A stretch of DNA of 64,000 bases from Actinomycetales bacterium (GCA_015655375.1 JAATFD010000053.1:1-64000); one strand, 5' to 3'; shown: positions 18,288 through 28,057, numbered from the stretch's first letter. Notes: a model not told the origin generated them from the letters alone. Numbers and translations are program-made.

Positions 18288-18926
18288 TCACGTCTCCAGC
18301 ACGATGTCCGCGAGCGCACGGGGGTCATGGTCTCTCACGTGGCGTACTTCCTGCTCGGCCCACATGTCCCACCACGGGCGGAATCCGTCGCCGTCGCGGT
18401 CCAAGGCTCGGCGTTTGCGCACCGCAGCTTCCATCGCAGGGTCGGGGACGCCCACCTCCAACCAGATCCGCAGATCGGCGCCCGCAGCGGACTCCCGGGT
18501 CAGCGACCCGGCGCCCTCGATGATGATCGGACGACGACGGTCGAGCCCGACAAAACCGGAAACGCGCCCCGTCGGCCAGTCCCAGGTCGGGTAACCCACC
18601 CGGCGCCCGGCCAACAACCCCTCGGTGATCCGCGTGCCCGTGCCCAGCCCGCTCCATCCCTGGTACCAGGAGTCGAGGTGGGCGAGCTGCAGCCCGCGTA
18701 CCCCGCCGATCGTGAGGGCGCGCGAGAGCTGCCCGGCGACGCTCGTCTTGCCCGACCCGGATCGGCCATCGATGACGATCACCCCCGCTGCCCAGTCTTG
18801 AGTTCGAGGTCGGACACGCTCACCCCCGCGGGCAAGTACCCCAAGCGCGGCACGCACCAAGGCCGCCGGGAGCGCGGTCGGGGCCGCGGCGCTCTGGTCG
18901 AGGGGCATCCGAAGGATCAACGCCAT
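18288..18926 (-). CDS. P-loop nucleoside kinase-like protein
   Basis: 212 residues from ATG 18926, overlapping the ECF fusion stop as TGATG. The Walker A motif is VIVIDGRSGSGKTSVAGQL; IIIEGAGSLT and the aspartate-rich HLDSWYQG segment resemble uridine-kinase-like enzymes. Translational coupling to a thiamine-type uptake operon suggests it phosphorylates the imported compound or a precursor, but that is context only. No thiamine-specific kinase motif is recognisable, so a general (uridine kinase-like) description is safest. Confidence 0.75.
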   Translation of the reverse strand: MALILRMPLDQSAAAPTALPAALVRAALGVLARGGERVRPRTQDWAAGVIVIDGRSGSGKTSVAGQLSRALTIGGVRGLQLAHLDSWYQGWSGLGTGTRITEGLLAGRRVGYPTWDWPTGRVSGFVGLDRRRPIIIEGAGSLTRESAAGADLRIWLEVGVPDPAMEAAVRKRRALDRDGDGFRPWWDMWAEQEVRHVRDHDPRALADIVLET

Positions 18927-21322
18927 CAGCGTCCCGTCAGCTGGAACGTGCCGAACTGAATGGCAGCTCCCACGGCGATGACCGGAATGAGGACGGCGAT
19001 CGCCATCATGACCGCGTCGCGACGGCCGACGGTCGATTCCCGCGCCCATGTCCGCACCACGGGAGCGCCGAAGCCCCGGGCCTCCATCGTCACCGACAGC
19101 TTCGCGGACCGACGTAGGGCGAAGACCAGTAGCGCGAAGGCTCCTCGGAAGAAGCCGATGAAGCGATTGCCGTCCCCGATCCCGCGAATTCGTCGAGCCT
19201 GTTCCAGGGCCTTCCAGTCGCTGACCATCAGTCCGGTCATCCGCACACCTGCCAGCGAGGCGAGCACGGGCCGGGCCGGCAGATGGAGGACTTGTGACAA
19301 CCCGTCGGCCATGTCGGTCGGGTCAATACGCGACAGCAGGACGATCGCCGGCATCCCCAGCGCCAGCACGCGCAGCAGCACGGCCACAGCCAGCGAAACC
19401 GAATGTTCCGAGATGGTGGCCGGGCCGAACTGCCAATACACCTGACCGCCCGGGCTCGCATACAACAGCATCGACAGAGCAGAGAGAGGTGCGGCGACGA
19501 CCAGGGGCACCATTCGCACGAAGAATCGACGGGCTCCTATCCCGCTGAGCGGCACCAGAAGCAACTCCGCCACGAGGGCGATCCCCGCGCTCAGGACGTC
19601 GACGCTGACCAGTAGCGGCGTCGTCATGACGACGAGGGCGAGGATCTGAGTCACGGGATTGATCAGATGAAGTCCTCGCCCGGCCAGCACCTCCCGCCAC
19701 GCCGATCGAGGGCGAGCAGCGGGAGCGGTCCTGGCCATGTCTCCGCCTGCGGCAACTCCCGGCATTGCGGTGTCCTCGCCCGGGTCGCCATCGCCTTCCG
19801 GATCCACGCGCGCGTCCGTCCCGGCCTCGGTGAGGTCGATGACCTCGTCGCCCATGACCGCAACGTACGCGGGATCATGAGTGATGGAGATCAGCGTCGT
19901 CCCAGCGTCGACCGCTCGGCGCAGGATCGCCACGAGTTCGAGCCACGTCGAACGGTCCTGCCCGAAGGTCGGCTCGTCGAGGATCAGGACGCTCGGGGCG
20001 CTGATCAAGGCTGTTGCCACGGACAGGCGCCGCTTCTCACCGCCGGACAGGGTCATCGGATTGGCTCGGGCCACCGATTCCAGCGCCAGCGAAGTGAGGA
20101 ACCGGTCGACCAGAGCTTTCAGCTCCTCGTCCGCCACCCCGCTCAACCGGGGCCCGACCTCGAGTTCCTCACGGACCGTCCTCGCGACGAACTGGTATTC
20201 GGGTTCCTGGAAGACCATCGACAAGCGACCCAGAAGCTCTCGTGACCGCCATCGATGTGGGTCCGTCCGATCCGCCACGGGGGCAAGGTCCTCTGCGACA
20301 GCAACCGACCCTCCGAGTTCTGGCAGCAGACCCGCCAGGGTGAGGGCGAGCGTCGTCTTGCCGGTCCCGTTCGCCCCGACGATGCACGTCGATCCACCCC
20401 GGGTGATCGCGGGGTCGAGGCCGTGCCTCACGGGGCGGTCGTGGTCGTAACCGATCGTCAGGTCGCGTGCGATGAGGACGGGAGGGCCGCCTTCACCGGC
20501 GGTTCTGCGCCGATGCTTGGCCACATCGCGCACGATCGCCTCCTCGTCCCCGGGCAGCCAGATCCCGGATTCGCGCAGCTGGTCCCCCTGGGCGCGCAAC
20601 ACCTCGCCCAGTGGCCCATCCGCCGCGATCGTCCCGTCGAGGACGATGATCGCTCGATCGACCAGGTCCGCCCACACATCGACGCGATGCTCGATGACGA
20701 CCAGCGTGGCACCCGTGCGCTCGACGACGCGCTCCGCCGCCACCCGGACCTCGGCCACGCCCCGGGGATCCAGGTTCGCGGTCGGCTCGTCGAGCAGGAG
20801 CAGCCCCGGATGCATCGCCAGGACAGACGCAAGGGCGAGCCTCTGCTTCTGCCCACCCGACAGCTTCGAGGTCGGATGATCGAGGCCGAGGTCCAATCCG
20901 ACGGCATCCAGGGCCTCATCCACGCGCGGCCAGATCTGCCTGCGCGGGACGCCGAGGTTCTCGCACCCGAAGGCAACGTCGTCCCCGGCACGCGCGAGGA
21001 CGACCTGCGCCTCCGGGTCCTGCATGACCAGGCCGATCCGGCCTCGCTGATCCTCAGGAGCTCGGTCGTCGACCGTCAGGGTGCCGACGGCCTCGCCCTC
21101 CTCCTCCCCGCCGAGCACCCCGGCCATCGCTCCCAGCAACGTCGACTTGCCCGCACCGGAGGCTCCGAGGACGAGGACGCGCTCGCCAGGAGCGATGTCG
21201 AGGCAGATGTCGTGCAGCGCCCAGGCCTTGCGTCCGGCGTGGCGCCATCCCCACCCGTGGGCGGCCACATGCGAGCCGGTGGCGAGGGGCACAGCATCTG
21301 AGCGACTCAGGGCCACGGTCAT
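18926..21322 (-). CDS. ECF transporter fusion: two ATPases plus T component (EcfA-EcfA'-EcfT)
   Basis: One 798-residue polypeptide supplying the whole energy-coupling module. ATPase 1: Walker A GASGAGKS at 53-60, signature LSGGQKQR at 154-161, LLLLDEPTANLD. ATPase 2: Walker A GANGTGKT at 316-323, signature LSGGEKRR at 425-432, LILDEPTFGQD. From about 545 to the end lies a membrane T component with the coupling motifs QARRIRGIGDG and MEARGFG. It partners the YkoE-like S component encoded just upstream. Separate genes are the usual arrangement, although YkoD-type paired ATPases are known. The downstream kinase start overlaps the stop. Confidence 0.92.
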   Translation of the reverse strand: MTVALSRSDAVPLATGSHVAAHGWGWRHAGRKAWALHDICLDIAPGERVLVLGASGAGKSTLLGAMAGVLGGEEEGEAVGTLTVDDRAPEDQRGRIGLVMQDPEAQVVLARAGDDVAFGCENLGVPRRQIWPRVDEALDAVGLDLGLDHPTSKLSGGQKQRLALASVLAMHPGLLLLDEPTANLDPRGVAEVRVAAERVVERTGATLVVIEHRVDVWADLVDRAIIVLDGTIAADGPLGEVLRAQGDQLRESGIWLPGDEEAIVRDVAKHRRRTAGEGGPPVLIARDLTIGYDHDRPVRHGLDPAITRGGSTCIVGANGTGKTTLALTLAGLLPELGGSVAVAEDLAPVADRTDPHRWRSRELLGRLSMVFQEPEYQFVARTVREELEVGPRLSGVADEELKALVDRFLTSLALESVARANPMTLSGGEKRRLSVATALISAPSVLILDEPTFGQDRSTWLELVAILRRAVDAGTTLISITHDPAYVAVMGDEVIDLTEAGTDARVDPEGDGDPGEDTAMPGVAAGGDMARTAPAARPRSAWREVLAGRGLHLINPVTQILALVVMTTPLLVSVDVLSAGIALVAELLLVPLSGIGARRFFVRMVPLVVAAPLSALSMLLYASPGGQVYWQFGPATISEHSVSLAVAVLLRVLALGMPAIVLLSRIDPTDMADGLSQVLHLPARPVLASLAGVRMTGLMVSDWKALEQARRIRGIGDGNRFIGFFRGAFALLVFALRRSAKLSVTMEARGFGAPVVRTWARESTVGRRDAVMMAIAVLIPVIAVGAAIQFGTFQLTGR

Positions 21323-21325
21323 CCC

Positions 21326-21931
21326 TCAGACCCTCGCCCGCGCCTCGCGGCCCGCGGCGAAGCGGTCCAACGCCCCGGTCTGGGCCAGACCACGCACCAA
21401 CAGCCACCCGACCAGGCCAGCCAGGACGATGCCCGTGACAACCTGCGCACCGAGGTAGATCAGGTTGTAGGTGAGACCCTTCACGAAGTTGGGGGACGCG
21501 CCGTAGAAGCCCTCGAAGATCCAGGCCCCGACACCGGAGCCGACACCGGCAAGCATCGAGACAGGCAGGGAGAATTCCTTGTAGAGGAAGATCGCGAAGA
21601 TGATCTCCGCGCCCAGTCCCTGGACCAGGCCGGAGTAAAGCGTGGAGATCCCCCACTGGGAACCCAACGCGGCCGAGACGCAGGCCGCGACGACCTCGAC
21701 AAAGATCGCCGCTCCTGGTTTGCGAACGACGAGGCCGCCGAGGACGCCTCCGAGGTACCAGATTCCGGCAAGGATTCCGCCGAGTCCGGGGGTGAGCGCG
21801 TCAATCGCGCTGTATCCGGCCCCACCGATCTGGTTCCACACCAGGAAGATGAGTCCGCATGCCACGCCCAGGATTGCCGCAGTCACCATGTCGACGACGC
21901 GCCAGGACAGCCGGGCGTTTGAGTCAGCCAT
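21326..21931 (-). CDS. ykoE: ECF transporter substrate-binding (S) component, YkoE-like
   Basis: A 201-residue membrane protein with about six helices (DMVTAAILGVACGLIFLVWN, PGLGGILAGIWYLGGVLGG). The sequence QWGISTLYSGLVQGLGAEIIF and EGFYGASPNFVKG match the YkoE family, proposed to bind hydroxymethylpyrimidine or thiamine. A TPP riboswitch lies directly upstream, which supports a thiamine-related ligand. AAGGA is eight bases before the ATG, next to a hairpin that may hide it. Three bases separate the stop from the ECF fusion start, so both are co-transcribed. Confidence 0.9.
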   Translation of the reverse strand: MADSNARLSWRVVDMVTAAILGVACGLIFLVWNQIGGAGYSAIDALTPGLGGILAGIWYLGGVLGGLVVRKPGAAIFVEVVAACVSAALGSQWGISTLYSGLVQGLGAEIIFAIFLYKEFSLPVSMLAGVGSGVGAWIFEGFYGASPNFVKGLTYNLIYLGAQVVTGIVLAGLVGWLLVRGLAQTGALDRFAAGREARARV

Positions 21932-21942
21932 GACTTCATTCC

Positions 21943-21978
21943 TTTCTCATGCTGTGCAATGCCCGTGCGCACGAGAAA
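21943..21978 (-). promoter_or_regulatory. ykoE: Hairpin between riboswitch and ykoE ribosome-binding site
   Basis: On the minus strand TTTCTCGTGC (21978-21969) pairs with GCATGAGAAA (21952-21943): ten pairs including one G-T, with a 16-nt loop. The last two A bases of the 3' arm belong to the AAGGA ribosome-binding site, so the stem could be the expression platform for translational control by the riboswitch. Inference from pairing only. Confidence 0.5.
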
Positions 21979-21981
21979 TGA

Positions 21982-22078
21982 GCCTTCCTACGCCGGCATG
22001 ATCCGGTTCAGGTTCAACGGTCGGAGGCTCGGAGCCTCCCTCTCAACCCGGTCTCCCGGGTTCCCGTGGCACTGGGCA
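21982..22078 (-). promoter_or_regulatory. TPP (thi-box) riboswitch
   Basis: On the minus strand the aptamer signature is complete: GGGTTGAGAGGGAGGC, a variable GC-rich hairpin (GGAGGCTCCGAGCCTCC), then CGTTGAACCTGAACCGG and ATCATGCCGGCGTAGGAAGG. CTGAGA-like (TTGAGAG) and CCTGA--CGG-ATGCCGGCG are the conserved THI-element parts. Binding thiamine diphosphate should shut down the ykoE-ECF operon downstream. Confidence 0.95.
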
Positions 22079-22213
22079 GAAGTCTAGCCCGAGGCCGAGG
22101 CCGCGCGACTTGCGGGATGGATCACACGAGACGTGGCCGACGGCGCCAGCGGCGGCTGCCACAGGTGCTGACAGTTGACAGACCATCTGGTTGGCGGCAC
22201 GCCAGCGTCCCTG

Positions 22214-23674
22214 TCACAGGTGCGTCACTGCGTGGCACTGAGCCTCACTGATCGCTCCGGTCGTCTCCGCCCGCACCAGCATCCGGTGACGGTGCACGAG
22301 CGCCACGGCGACGATGAAGACCAGCCACACGACCGACGCGATCAGCCCGGCCCGCGTCTGCGCGTCCAGGCAGAGGACGACGACCATCGCGGCCATGAAG
22401 GCGATGACGATCCATGCGGAGACGGCCCCGCCCGGCGCCTTGAAGACCGACGCCCGATGCAGCTGCGGACGCTTCCGCAGGAAGACCAGGTAAGCGACCG
22501 TGATGAGCGTCCAGATCGCCATGAACAACGTCGCGGACATGGACGTCACCAGGGTGAACGCCCCGATGATCGAGTCGCCGCGCATCAACAGGACGATCGC
22601 ACTGAGCAGACACACACAGGAGATGAACAGGGCATTGCGCGGCACGGCCCGCTTCGACAGGATCCCGAACGCGTGCGGAGCATCCCCGCGCCCCGCCAGC
22701 CCGAAGAGCATCCGCGAGGTCGAGTAGATCCCCGAGTTCGCCGAGGACGCGGCCGCTGTCAACACCACGAGGTTGACCACCGAGGCCGCCGCCCCGAGCC
22801 CCGTCAGGGAGAACATCATCACGAAGGGCGAGCTTCCGGGATCGACCTCGTCCCATGGGGTGACGGCCATGATCGCTGTGAGCGCCCCGATATAAAAGAG
22901 CATGATCCGCAGCGGGATCGAGTTGATCGCCTTGGGCAAGGTGCGCACCGGGTCGGCCGTCTCTCCGGCGGTCGTGCCGACCAGTTCGATGCCGACGAAG
23001 GCGAAGAGAGCGATCTGGAACCCCCCGAGGAAGCCGGACAGGCCGGTCGGGAAGAACCCTCCGTGGGACCACAGGTTCGAGAGGGCCGCCGGCTGACCGC
23101 CGCCACCCTTCGCGCCCATGACGACCATGCCGATCCCGACCAGGATCAGGGCGACGATCGCGACGATCTTGATCAGGGCGAACCAGAACTCGGTCTCACC
23201 GAAGGCCTTCACGGTCATGGCGTTGAGCGTGAAGAGAAGAATGACGGTCACGACGACCGGTGCCCAGGCGGGCGTCCCCGGCCACCAAAACCGGACATAT
23301 CCGGTGATCGCGACCATGTCGGCCACACCCGTGACGATCCAGCACAACCAGTACGTCCACCCGGTGACGAATCCCGCCCAGGGCCCCAGCAGGTCACGAG
23401 CAATGTCACTGAAGGTCCCGTACCGCGAGTCCGACAGGAGCAGCTCTCCCATGGCCCGCATGAACAGGAAGAGGACGGTGCCGATCGTCGCATAGACCAA
23501 CAGGACCGAGGGCCCCGCCGTGGCAATCGTCTTGCCGGATCCCATGAACAGCCCGGTCCCGATGGCGCCCCCGATGGCGATCAGCTGGATGTGACGGTTC
23601 GTCAGACTGCGATGCAGGGTGGCGGTCGACGCGTCACCGGTCTGCGGGGTCGGAGCGGGGACAGGCGTCGTCAT
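22214..23674 (-). CDS. Amino-acid permease (AAT/CycA-like APC family)
   Basis: 486 residues, 12 predicted helices. LHRSLTNRHIQLIAIGGAIG followed by TGLFMGSGKTI is the hallmark N-terminal segment of proton-coupled amino-acid transporters, and QIALFAFVGIELVGTTAGE and SSANSGIYSTSRMLFGLA are also characteristic. The closest pattern I recognise is the D-serine/D-alanine/glycine group, but the exact substrate is uncertain. I chose ATG 23674 because GGAAG is six bases upstream; ATG 23680 is close by, and the longer frame adds an Arg-rich stretch unlikely to be translated. Single-gene transcript. Confidence 0.88.
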   Translation of the reverse strand: MTTPVPAPTPQTGDASTATLHRSLTNRHIQLIAIGGAIGTGLFMGSGKTIATAGPSVLLVYATIGTVLFLFMRAMGELLLSDSRYGTFSDIARDLLGPWAGFVTGWTYWLCWIVTGVADMVAITGYVRFWWPGTPAWAPVVVTVILLFTLNAMTVKAFGETEFWFALIKIVAIVALILVGIGMVVMGAKGGGGQPAALSNLWSHGGFFPTGLSGFLGGFQIALFAFVGIELVGTTAGETADPVRTLPKAINSIPLRIMLFYIGALTAIMAVTPWDEVDPGSSPFVMMFSLTGLGAAASVVNLVVLTAAASSANSGIYSTSRMLFGLAGRGDAPHAFGILSKRAVPRNALFISCVCLLSAIVLLMRGDSIIGAFTLVTSMSATLFMAIWTLITVAYLVFLRKRPQLHRASVFKAPGGAVSAWIVIAFMAAMVVVLCLDAQTRAGLIASVVWLVFIVAVALVHRHRMLVRAETTGAISEAQCHAVTHL

Positions 23675-23913
23675 GGGCATCTTCCGGTTGGGGATCCACT
23701 CCGGCGCAGGCCAGGGACGAGGGGCACGCATCCCATGGGGGAACCGCCTCCGGGTCATCCCATCTCCGGGGCAACGCCGTCTTCGGCGTGCCACCCACGC
23801 TACCTCGCGGCCGTGATGCGTCGCAGGGAGGACCGCAGAGAAAGACTGGCTCCCTCATTGACCGAGACACCGAATCCCACCCGTGCGGGTGAGAGCTGAG
23901 GATCTCGGATCCG

Positions 23914-24393
23914 TCAGCTCCCCTCGAGATACCTCGAGGCCGCCAGAAGCACCCGGCTCCAGTCGCCGGACCGATCTTCCCAGGTCTGGCGCACGACCTC
24001 GGGATCGTCGCTGACCCTCGACAACCCGGATTCCTCGACGTGAAGGACGACCTTGCCGTCTTCTTCGGACAGGGAGAATTCGACGAGCGTCGTGCCGTCC
24101 TCCGGGAACTCGTCACTCGCCAAGGGGAACCACCGGAAAGAAGCGACATCCATCGGATCCTCGTCCTCGCGGGCAACGAGCCACGTCCCGACCTCAGGAT
24201 CGTTGACATGGAAGAGGCCGTCCTCGTCGCGATCCAACTCGTGGTCGCCGAACGGGCCGTCGTTGATCCACCACCCCGGCTCCGAGACGAGTCTCCACAC
24301 GGCCTCGATGTCCGCGCTCACGTGCACGTCCGCTTCGACGCTGTCGAAGTCCTGTCGGGTCTCGGGATCGTCGCCGTCATCAATGATCTCCAT
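23914..24393 (-). CDS. SRPBCC/AHSA1-family small protein
   Basis: 159 acidic residues beginning MEIIDDGDDPETRQDFDSVE. VEADVHVSADIEAVWRLVSEPGWWINDG has the beta-strand, helix, W-rich opening of the START-like SRPBCC fold, and the C-terminal helix (WSRVLLAASRYLEGS) fits. Members bind hydrophobic ligands or stimulate chaperones; no ligand can be named. GATACC about 11 bases before the ATG could be a -10 box of a leaderless transcript. Divergent from pntAB, so it shares that intergenic region. Confidence 0.75.
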   Translation of the reverse strand: MEIIDDGDDPETRQDFDSVEADVHVSADIEAVWRLVSEPGWWINDGPFGDHELDRDEDGLFHVNDPEVGTWLVAREDEDPMDVASFRWFPLASDEFPEDGTTLVEFSLSEEDGKVVLHVEESGLSRVSDDPEVVRQTWEDRSGDWSRVLLAASRYLEGS

Positions 24394-24441
24394 GTCCCCA
24401 CGGTATCCGCGCGGCGCCTTGGAGGGAAGGGCTCAAGATGC

Positions 24442-24532
24442 GGGACGCACGTCCTCGCATCCCGAACCAAATGAGGGACGAAAGTCCCATTCCTGGGAGC
24501 CAGGTCCCGCCTGAGCATGGGACGAAGGGACT
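24442..24532. promoter_or_regulatory. Three DevR/NarL-like boxes upstream of pntAB
   Basis: GGGACGCACGTCCT (24442-24455), GGGACGAAAGTCCC (24475-24488, perfect GGGAC-N4-GTCCC) and GGGACGAAGGGACT (24519-24532, second arm degenerate). Centre spacings are 33 and 44 bp, near three and four helical turns, so a regulator could bind one DNA face. The pattern resembles DosR/DevR boxes of actinobacteria. It lies between divergent genes and could act on either. Confidence 0.6.
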
Positions 24533-24640
24533 ATTGGCCATGTCATGGACCTAGGACCACCCGGCCGCACCTAGGCTGGTCCTCGGCGCGCCGAGGGGCC
24601 ACCCGCGACGCGGAAATACAGTCCACAGTAAGGAGTCCAC

Positions 24641-26200
24641 GTGCGCATTGGAGTGCCCGCACAGGATCCAGGCCAACCTCTGGTCGCCTCGACACCTGAC
24701 ACGGTCGGAAAACTGATCAAACTTGGTTACGAGGTCGTCGTCCAACACGGAGCGGGCGCTCTCGCCCGCTTCCCCGACGCACAGTATGAAGCGGCCGGCG
24801 CCACTCTCGTCGACGAACACGAGGTCTGGGGATCTGACATCGTTCTGTCCCTCGACGCCCCCGCCGCCGCTCACCTGGGGCTCATGCACCCAGGTGCGAC
24901 GCTGATCGCCCGTCTGGGACCGGCCCGCAACCCCGAGCTTCTCGAAGACCTGCGCACCACCGGCGTCACCGCGCTCGCGATGGACGTCGTCCCGCGCATC
25001 TCCCGCGCCCAGGCGATGGACGTCCTGTCCTCCCAGGCCAACCTTGGGGGCTACCGGGCGATCGTCGAAGCCGCAGAGGCCTACGGACGTACCTTCACCG
25101 GCCAGGTCACCGCCGCCGGCAAGATGCCTCCCGCCAACGTCTACGTCATCGGCGCTGGCGTCGCGGGCCTGGCGGCCATCGGCACCGCCCACTCGATGGG
25201 AGCCGAGGTGACTGCCACCGACGTGCGCCCCGAGGTCGCCGAGCAGGTCGAGTCGATGGGCGCCCGCTTCGTCGCGATCCCGACCCAACAGGAGGAAGTC
25301 TCCACCGACGGCTACGCCAAGGAGATGGACGAGGACCAAGCGACGGCCGCGAACAGGCTCTATGCCTCGCAGTCCGCGAAATCCGACATCGTCGTCACGA
25401 CGGCGAACATCCCCGGTCGGGCCGCCCCCATCCTCCTCGATGCCGACGCCATCGCCGCGATGCGGCCCGGTTCCGTCATCGTCGACATGGCGGCAGGAAA
25501 TGGCGGGAACACCGCGCTGACGGTCCCCCATCAGCAGATCACGACCGACAACGGCGTCATCATCATCGGATATACCGATCTTGCGGCCCGCCTCCCCACC
25601 CAGTCCTCGCAGCTCTACGGGCAGAACATCGTCAACCTGCTCAAGCTCATGACGCCCGGCAAGGACGGAGAGATCGCCCTCGACCTCGAGGACGAGATCA
25701 TCCGTTCGATCACGGTGACGACTGGAGGGGACCTTCTGTGGCCGCCACCGAAGGTCGCAGTCTCCGTGGTGAGGCCGCCGGCCAACGCCGACGAGGAACT
25801 CACGCCCGCCGAGCGCGCAGCGCAGGCTGCCCATGAGGCACAGGCCGCGGCTCGCAAGAAACGGAACTCGACGATCGGCTGGTCGGTGGCAGCACTGGTG
25901 CTCATCGCCCTCGTGCTGGTGACCCCCTCGCTGGCGTCAGCCTCCTACATCGTGCTGATGCTCGCGATCGTGGTCGGCTTCTACGTCATCACGAACGTCA
26001 CGCACTCCCTGCACACCCCGCTGATGTCCGTGACGAATGCGATCTCGGGCATCATCCTGGTCGGCGCCATTCTGCAGGTCGGGTCCTCGAGCCTGACGGT
26101 CTCGATCCTGAGCTTCGTGGCGATCGTCGTCGCCTCCATCAACATCTTCGGCGGATTCACGGTCACGCACCGCATGCTCGCCATGTTCAGGAAGGACTGA
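24641..26200 (+). CDS. pntA: NAD(P) transhydrogenase subunit alpha
   Basis: 519 residues from the GTG at 24641 (AAGGAG six bases before it). Residues 1-380 are the NAD-binding domain [40 protein letters not shown] and the Rossmann [13 protein letters not shown]. The C-terminal 100 residues add the membrane helices of domain II ([20 protein letters not shown]). Domains I and IIa are on one chain, unlike actinobacteria that split pntAa and pntAb. With PntB it couples hydride transfer from NADH to NADP+ to proton entry, supplying NADPH. DevR-like boxes upstream suggest redox or oxygen control. Confidence 0.95.
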   Translation: MRIGVPAQDPGQPLVASTPDTVGKLIKLGYEVVVQHGAGALARFPDAQYEAAGATLVDEHEVWGSDIVLSLDAPAAAHLGLMHPGATLIARLGPARNPELLEDLRTTGVTALAMDVVPRISRAQAMDVLSSQANLGGYRAIVEAAEAYGRTFTGQVTAAGKMPPANVYVIGAGVAGLAAIGTAHSMGAEVTATDVRPEVAEQVESMGARFVAIPTQQEEVSTDGYAKEMDEDQATAANRLYASQSAKSDIVVTTANIPGRAAPILLDADAIAAMRPGSVIVDMAAGNGGNTALTVPHQQITTDNGVIIIGYTDLAARLPTQSSQLYGQNIVNLLKLMTPGKDGEIALDLEDEIIRSITVTTGGDLLWPPPKVAVSVVRPPANADEELTPAERAAQAAHEAQAAARKKRNSTIGWSVAALVLIALVLVTPSLASASYIVLMLAIVVGFYVITNVTHSLHTPLMSVTNAISGIILVGAILQVGSSSLTVSILSFVAIVVASINIFGGFTVTHRMLAMFRKD

Positions 26201-26203
26201 GCA

Positions 26204-27685
26204 ATGACAGCACCGATCCTGACCTCTACACTGCTCGTGCCCACTGCGGTCTCCTCGACCGTCACGACCGCTGTCTCGCGAGTGACCGTGCTGGCCTACC
26301 TCGTCGCGGCCATCCTGTTCATCCTCGCGCTGTCCGGGCTCTCCAAGCATGAGACCGCCCAGCGCGGCAACACCTTCGGCGCGATCGGCATGACCCTCGC
26401 CCTCGTCGCAACGATCACCCTGGCCCTGACCTCGGACCCGGAACGCGGAGTGTGGGTCACCGCACTGCTCATCGCGCTGGCGATGATCATCGGCGGGACG
26501 ATCGGCGTCACGCTGGCCCGTCGCGTTGAAATGACCGGGATGCCGCAGCTGATCGCCATGCTGCACAGCTTCGTCGGCCTGGCGGCCGTCCTCGTCGGCT
26601 ACAACTCCTTCATCGCCCCCGATGCGACGGCGGAGGCGTTGGATGGGTTCCATCTTGGCGAGGTCTTCCTCGGCGTCTTCATCGGCGCCGTGACCTTCAC
26701 CGGGTCGATCATTGCCTTCCTCAAACTGTCGGGCAAGATCAAGGGCGCACCCGTCACCCTGCCGGGACGCAACCTGATCAACCTCGTCGCGCTCGTGGCG
26801 TCGATCGCCCTGATGGTCTGGTTCATCATGGCTCCGGAGCATTCAGCGGGTGCCTGGATCGCGCTGGTCGCCATGACGGTCATCGCGTTGGCCCTGGGTC
26901 TGCACCTCGTCGCGGCGATCGGCGGCGGCGACATGCCCGTCGTCGTGTCGATGCTCAACTCGTACTCCGGCTGGGCGGCAGCCGCTGCGGGCTTCATGCT
27001 CAACAACGACCTGCTGATCATCACCGGCGCCCTCGTCGGCTCCTCCGGCGCGTACCTGTCCTACATCATGTGCCAGGCGATGAACCGATCCTTCGTCTCC
27101 GTGATCCTCGGCGGCTTCGGGACGGACACGTCCTCGGCGTCCACCGGTGACGAGACCGATCAGGGCGAGGTCCGTGAGGTCAGCGCCGAAGCCGTCGCGG
27201 CGATGCTGGACGGTGCCAATCGGGTTGTCATCACGCCCGGATACGGCATGGCCGTCGCCCAAGCCCAGTACCCGGTCGCCGACCTCACCCAGAAGCTGCG
27301 CGACCGCGGCGTCGAGGTCCAGTTCGGCATCCACCCGGTGGCCGGACGCCTCCCCGGCCACATGAACGTGCTGCTGGCCGAGGCCAAGGTCCCCTACGAC
27401 ATCGTCCTCGAAATGGATGAGATCAACGACGACTTCCCCGATGTCGACGTCGTCCTCGTCATCGGTGCCAACGACACCGTCAATCCGGCGGCCGAAGAAC
27501 CCGGCTCCCCGATCGCCGGCATGCCAGTGCTCAAGGTCTGGGACGCCCATCAGGTCGTCGTCTTCAAGCGGTCGATGGCCACGGGATATGCAGGCGTGCA
27601 GAACCCGCTGTTCTTCAAGGACAACACCTCGATGCTCTTCGGCGACGCGAAGGCCAGCGTGGAAGCCATCATCAAGGATCTGTGA
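26204..27685 (+). CDS. pntB: NAD(P) transhydrogenase subunit beta
   Basis: 493 residues. About nine membrane helices form domain IIb ([43 protein letters not shown]), followed by the NADP-binding domain III from about residue 325: [37 protein letters not shown], and the conserved [12 protein letters not shown] and [16 protein letters not shown] near the C-terminus. AGGAAGGA ends within pntA, six bases upstream of the ATG, and only three bases separate the genes, so the two subunits are made together. Confidence 0.96.
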   Translation: MTAPILTSTLLVPTAVSSTVTTAVSRVTVLAYLVAAILFILALSGLSKHETAQRGNTFGAIGMTLALVATITLALTSDPERGVWVTALLIALAMIIGGTIGVTLARRVEMTGMPQLIAMLHSFVGLAAVLVGYNSFIAPDATAEALDGFHLGEVFLGVFIGAVTFTGSIIAFLKLSGKIKGAPVTLPGRNLINLVALVASIALMVWFIMAPEHSAGAWIALVAMTVIALALGLHLVAAIGGGDMPVVVSMLNSYSGWAAAAAGFMLNNDLLIITGALVGSSGAYLSYIMCQAMNRSFVSVILGGFGTDTSSASTGDETDQGEVREVSAEAVAAMLDGANRVVITPGYGMAVAQAQYPVADLTQKLRDRGVEVQFGIHPVAGRLPGHMNVLLAEAKVPYDIVLEMDEINDDFPDVDVVLVIGANDTVNPAAEEPGSPIAGMPVLKVWDAHQVVVFKRSMATGYAGVQNPLFFKDNTSMLFGDAKASVEAIIKDL

Positions 27686-27786
27686 GAGCAGGCACTGCTC
27701 CGCGCGACGCCGCCGTGTGTGACGCGGTTGCTGACCGAATCGGTGCCAACTGAACGGCCATCGGTGCTCTGACTGCATCACCCATG

Positions 27787-27823
27787 AGGAGGGGCCCAGC
27801 CGCACATCGGCTGGGCCCCTCCT
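27787..27823 (+). terminator. Perfect 15-bp hairpin downstream of pntB
   Basis: AGGAGGGGCCCAGCC (27787-27801) pairs exactly with GGCTGGGCCCCTCCT (27809-27823) around a GCACATC loop, about 100 nt past the pntB stop. Very stable, no T-run. The rest of this 372-bp gap (27686-28057) holds no gene that I can see, but should include the murR promoter. Confidence 0.8.
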
Positions 27824-27992
27824 GCGTGTCATTGCGTCCACGCCGCCGCGCCTCAGGATCGGCTTTGTGCCCCGCTGACCGGAGTCCGCCCCAAAAGGTC
27901 AACACCAGGTCAATCCCACATCATGATCAATTCATGCCGCTGCTGTCACTTGCCCTGATATGAGTGCTATTTTCCTCTTTGTCATTCATGAC

Positions 27993-28007
27993 TGAGCTTT
28001 TTGCTCA
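27993..28007. promoter_or_regulatory. Candidate MurR operator
   Basis: TGAGC-TTTTT-GCTCA, a 5-bp inverted repeat with a 5-base spacer, 50 bp before the murR ATG in an unusually AT-rich patch. Position fits autoregulation of the MurNAc operon; no experimental consensus is known to me for this group. Confidence 0.35.
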
Positions 28008-28057
28008 ACACTGGAAGGGCGTCGCCCCGACGTCATTCCCGCACACAGGAGGGCAGG

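Noticed and set aside
22175-23899. 574-codon plus-strand open frame over the amino-acid permease
   Set aside because: His/Asp/Arg/Gln-rich low-complexity product with no family features; antisense shadow of the permease.
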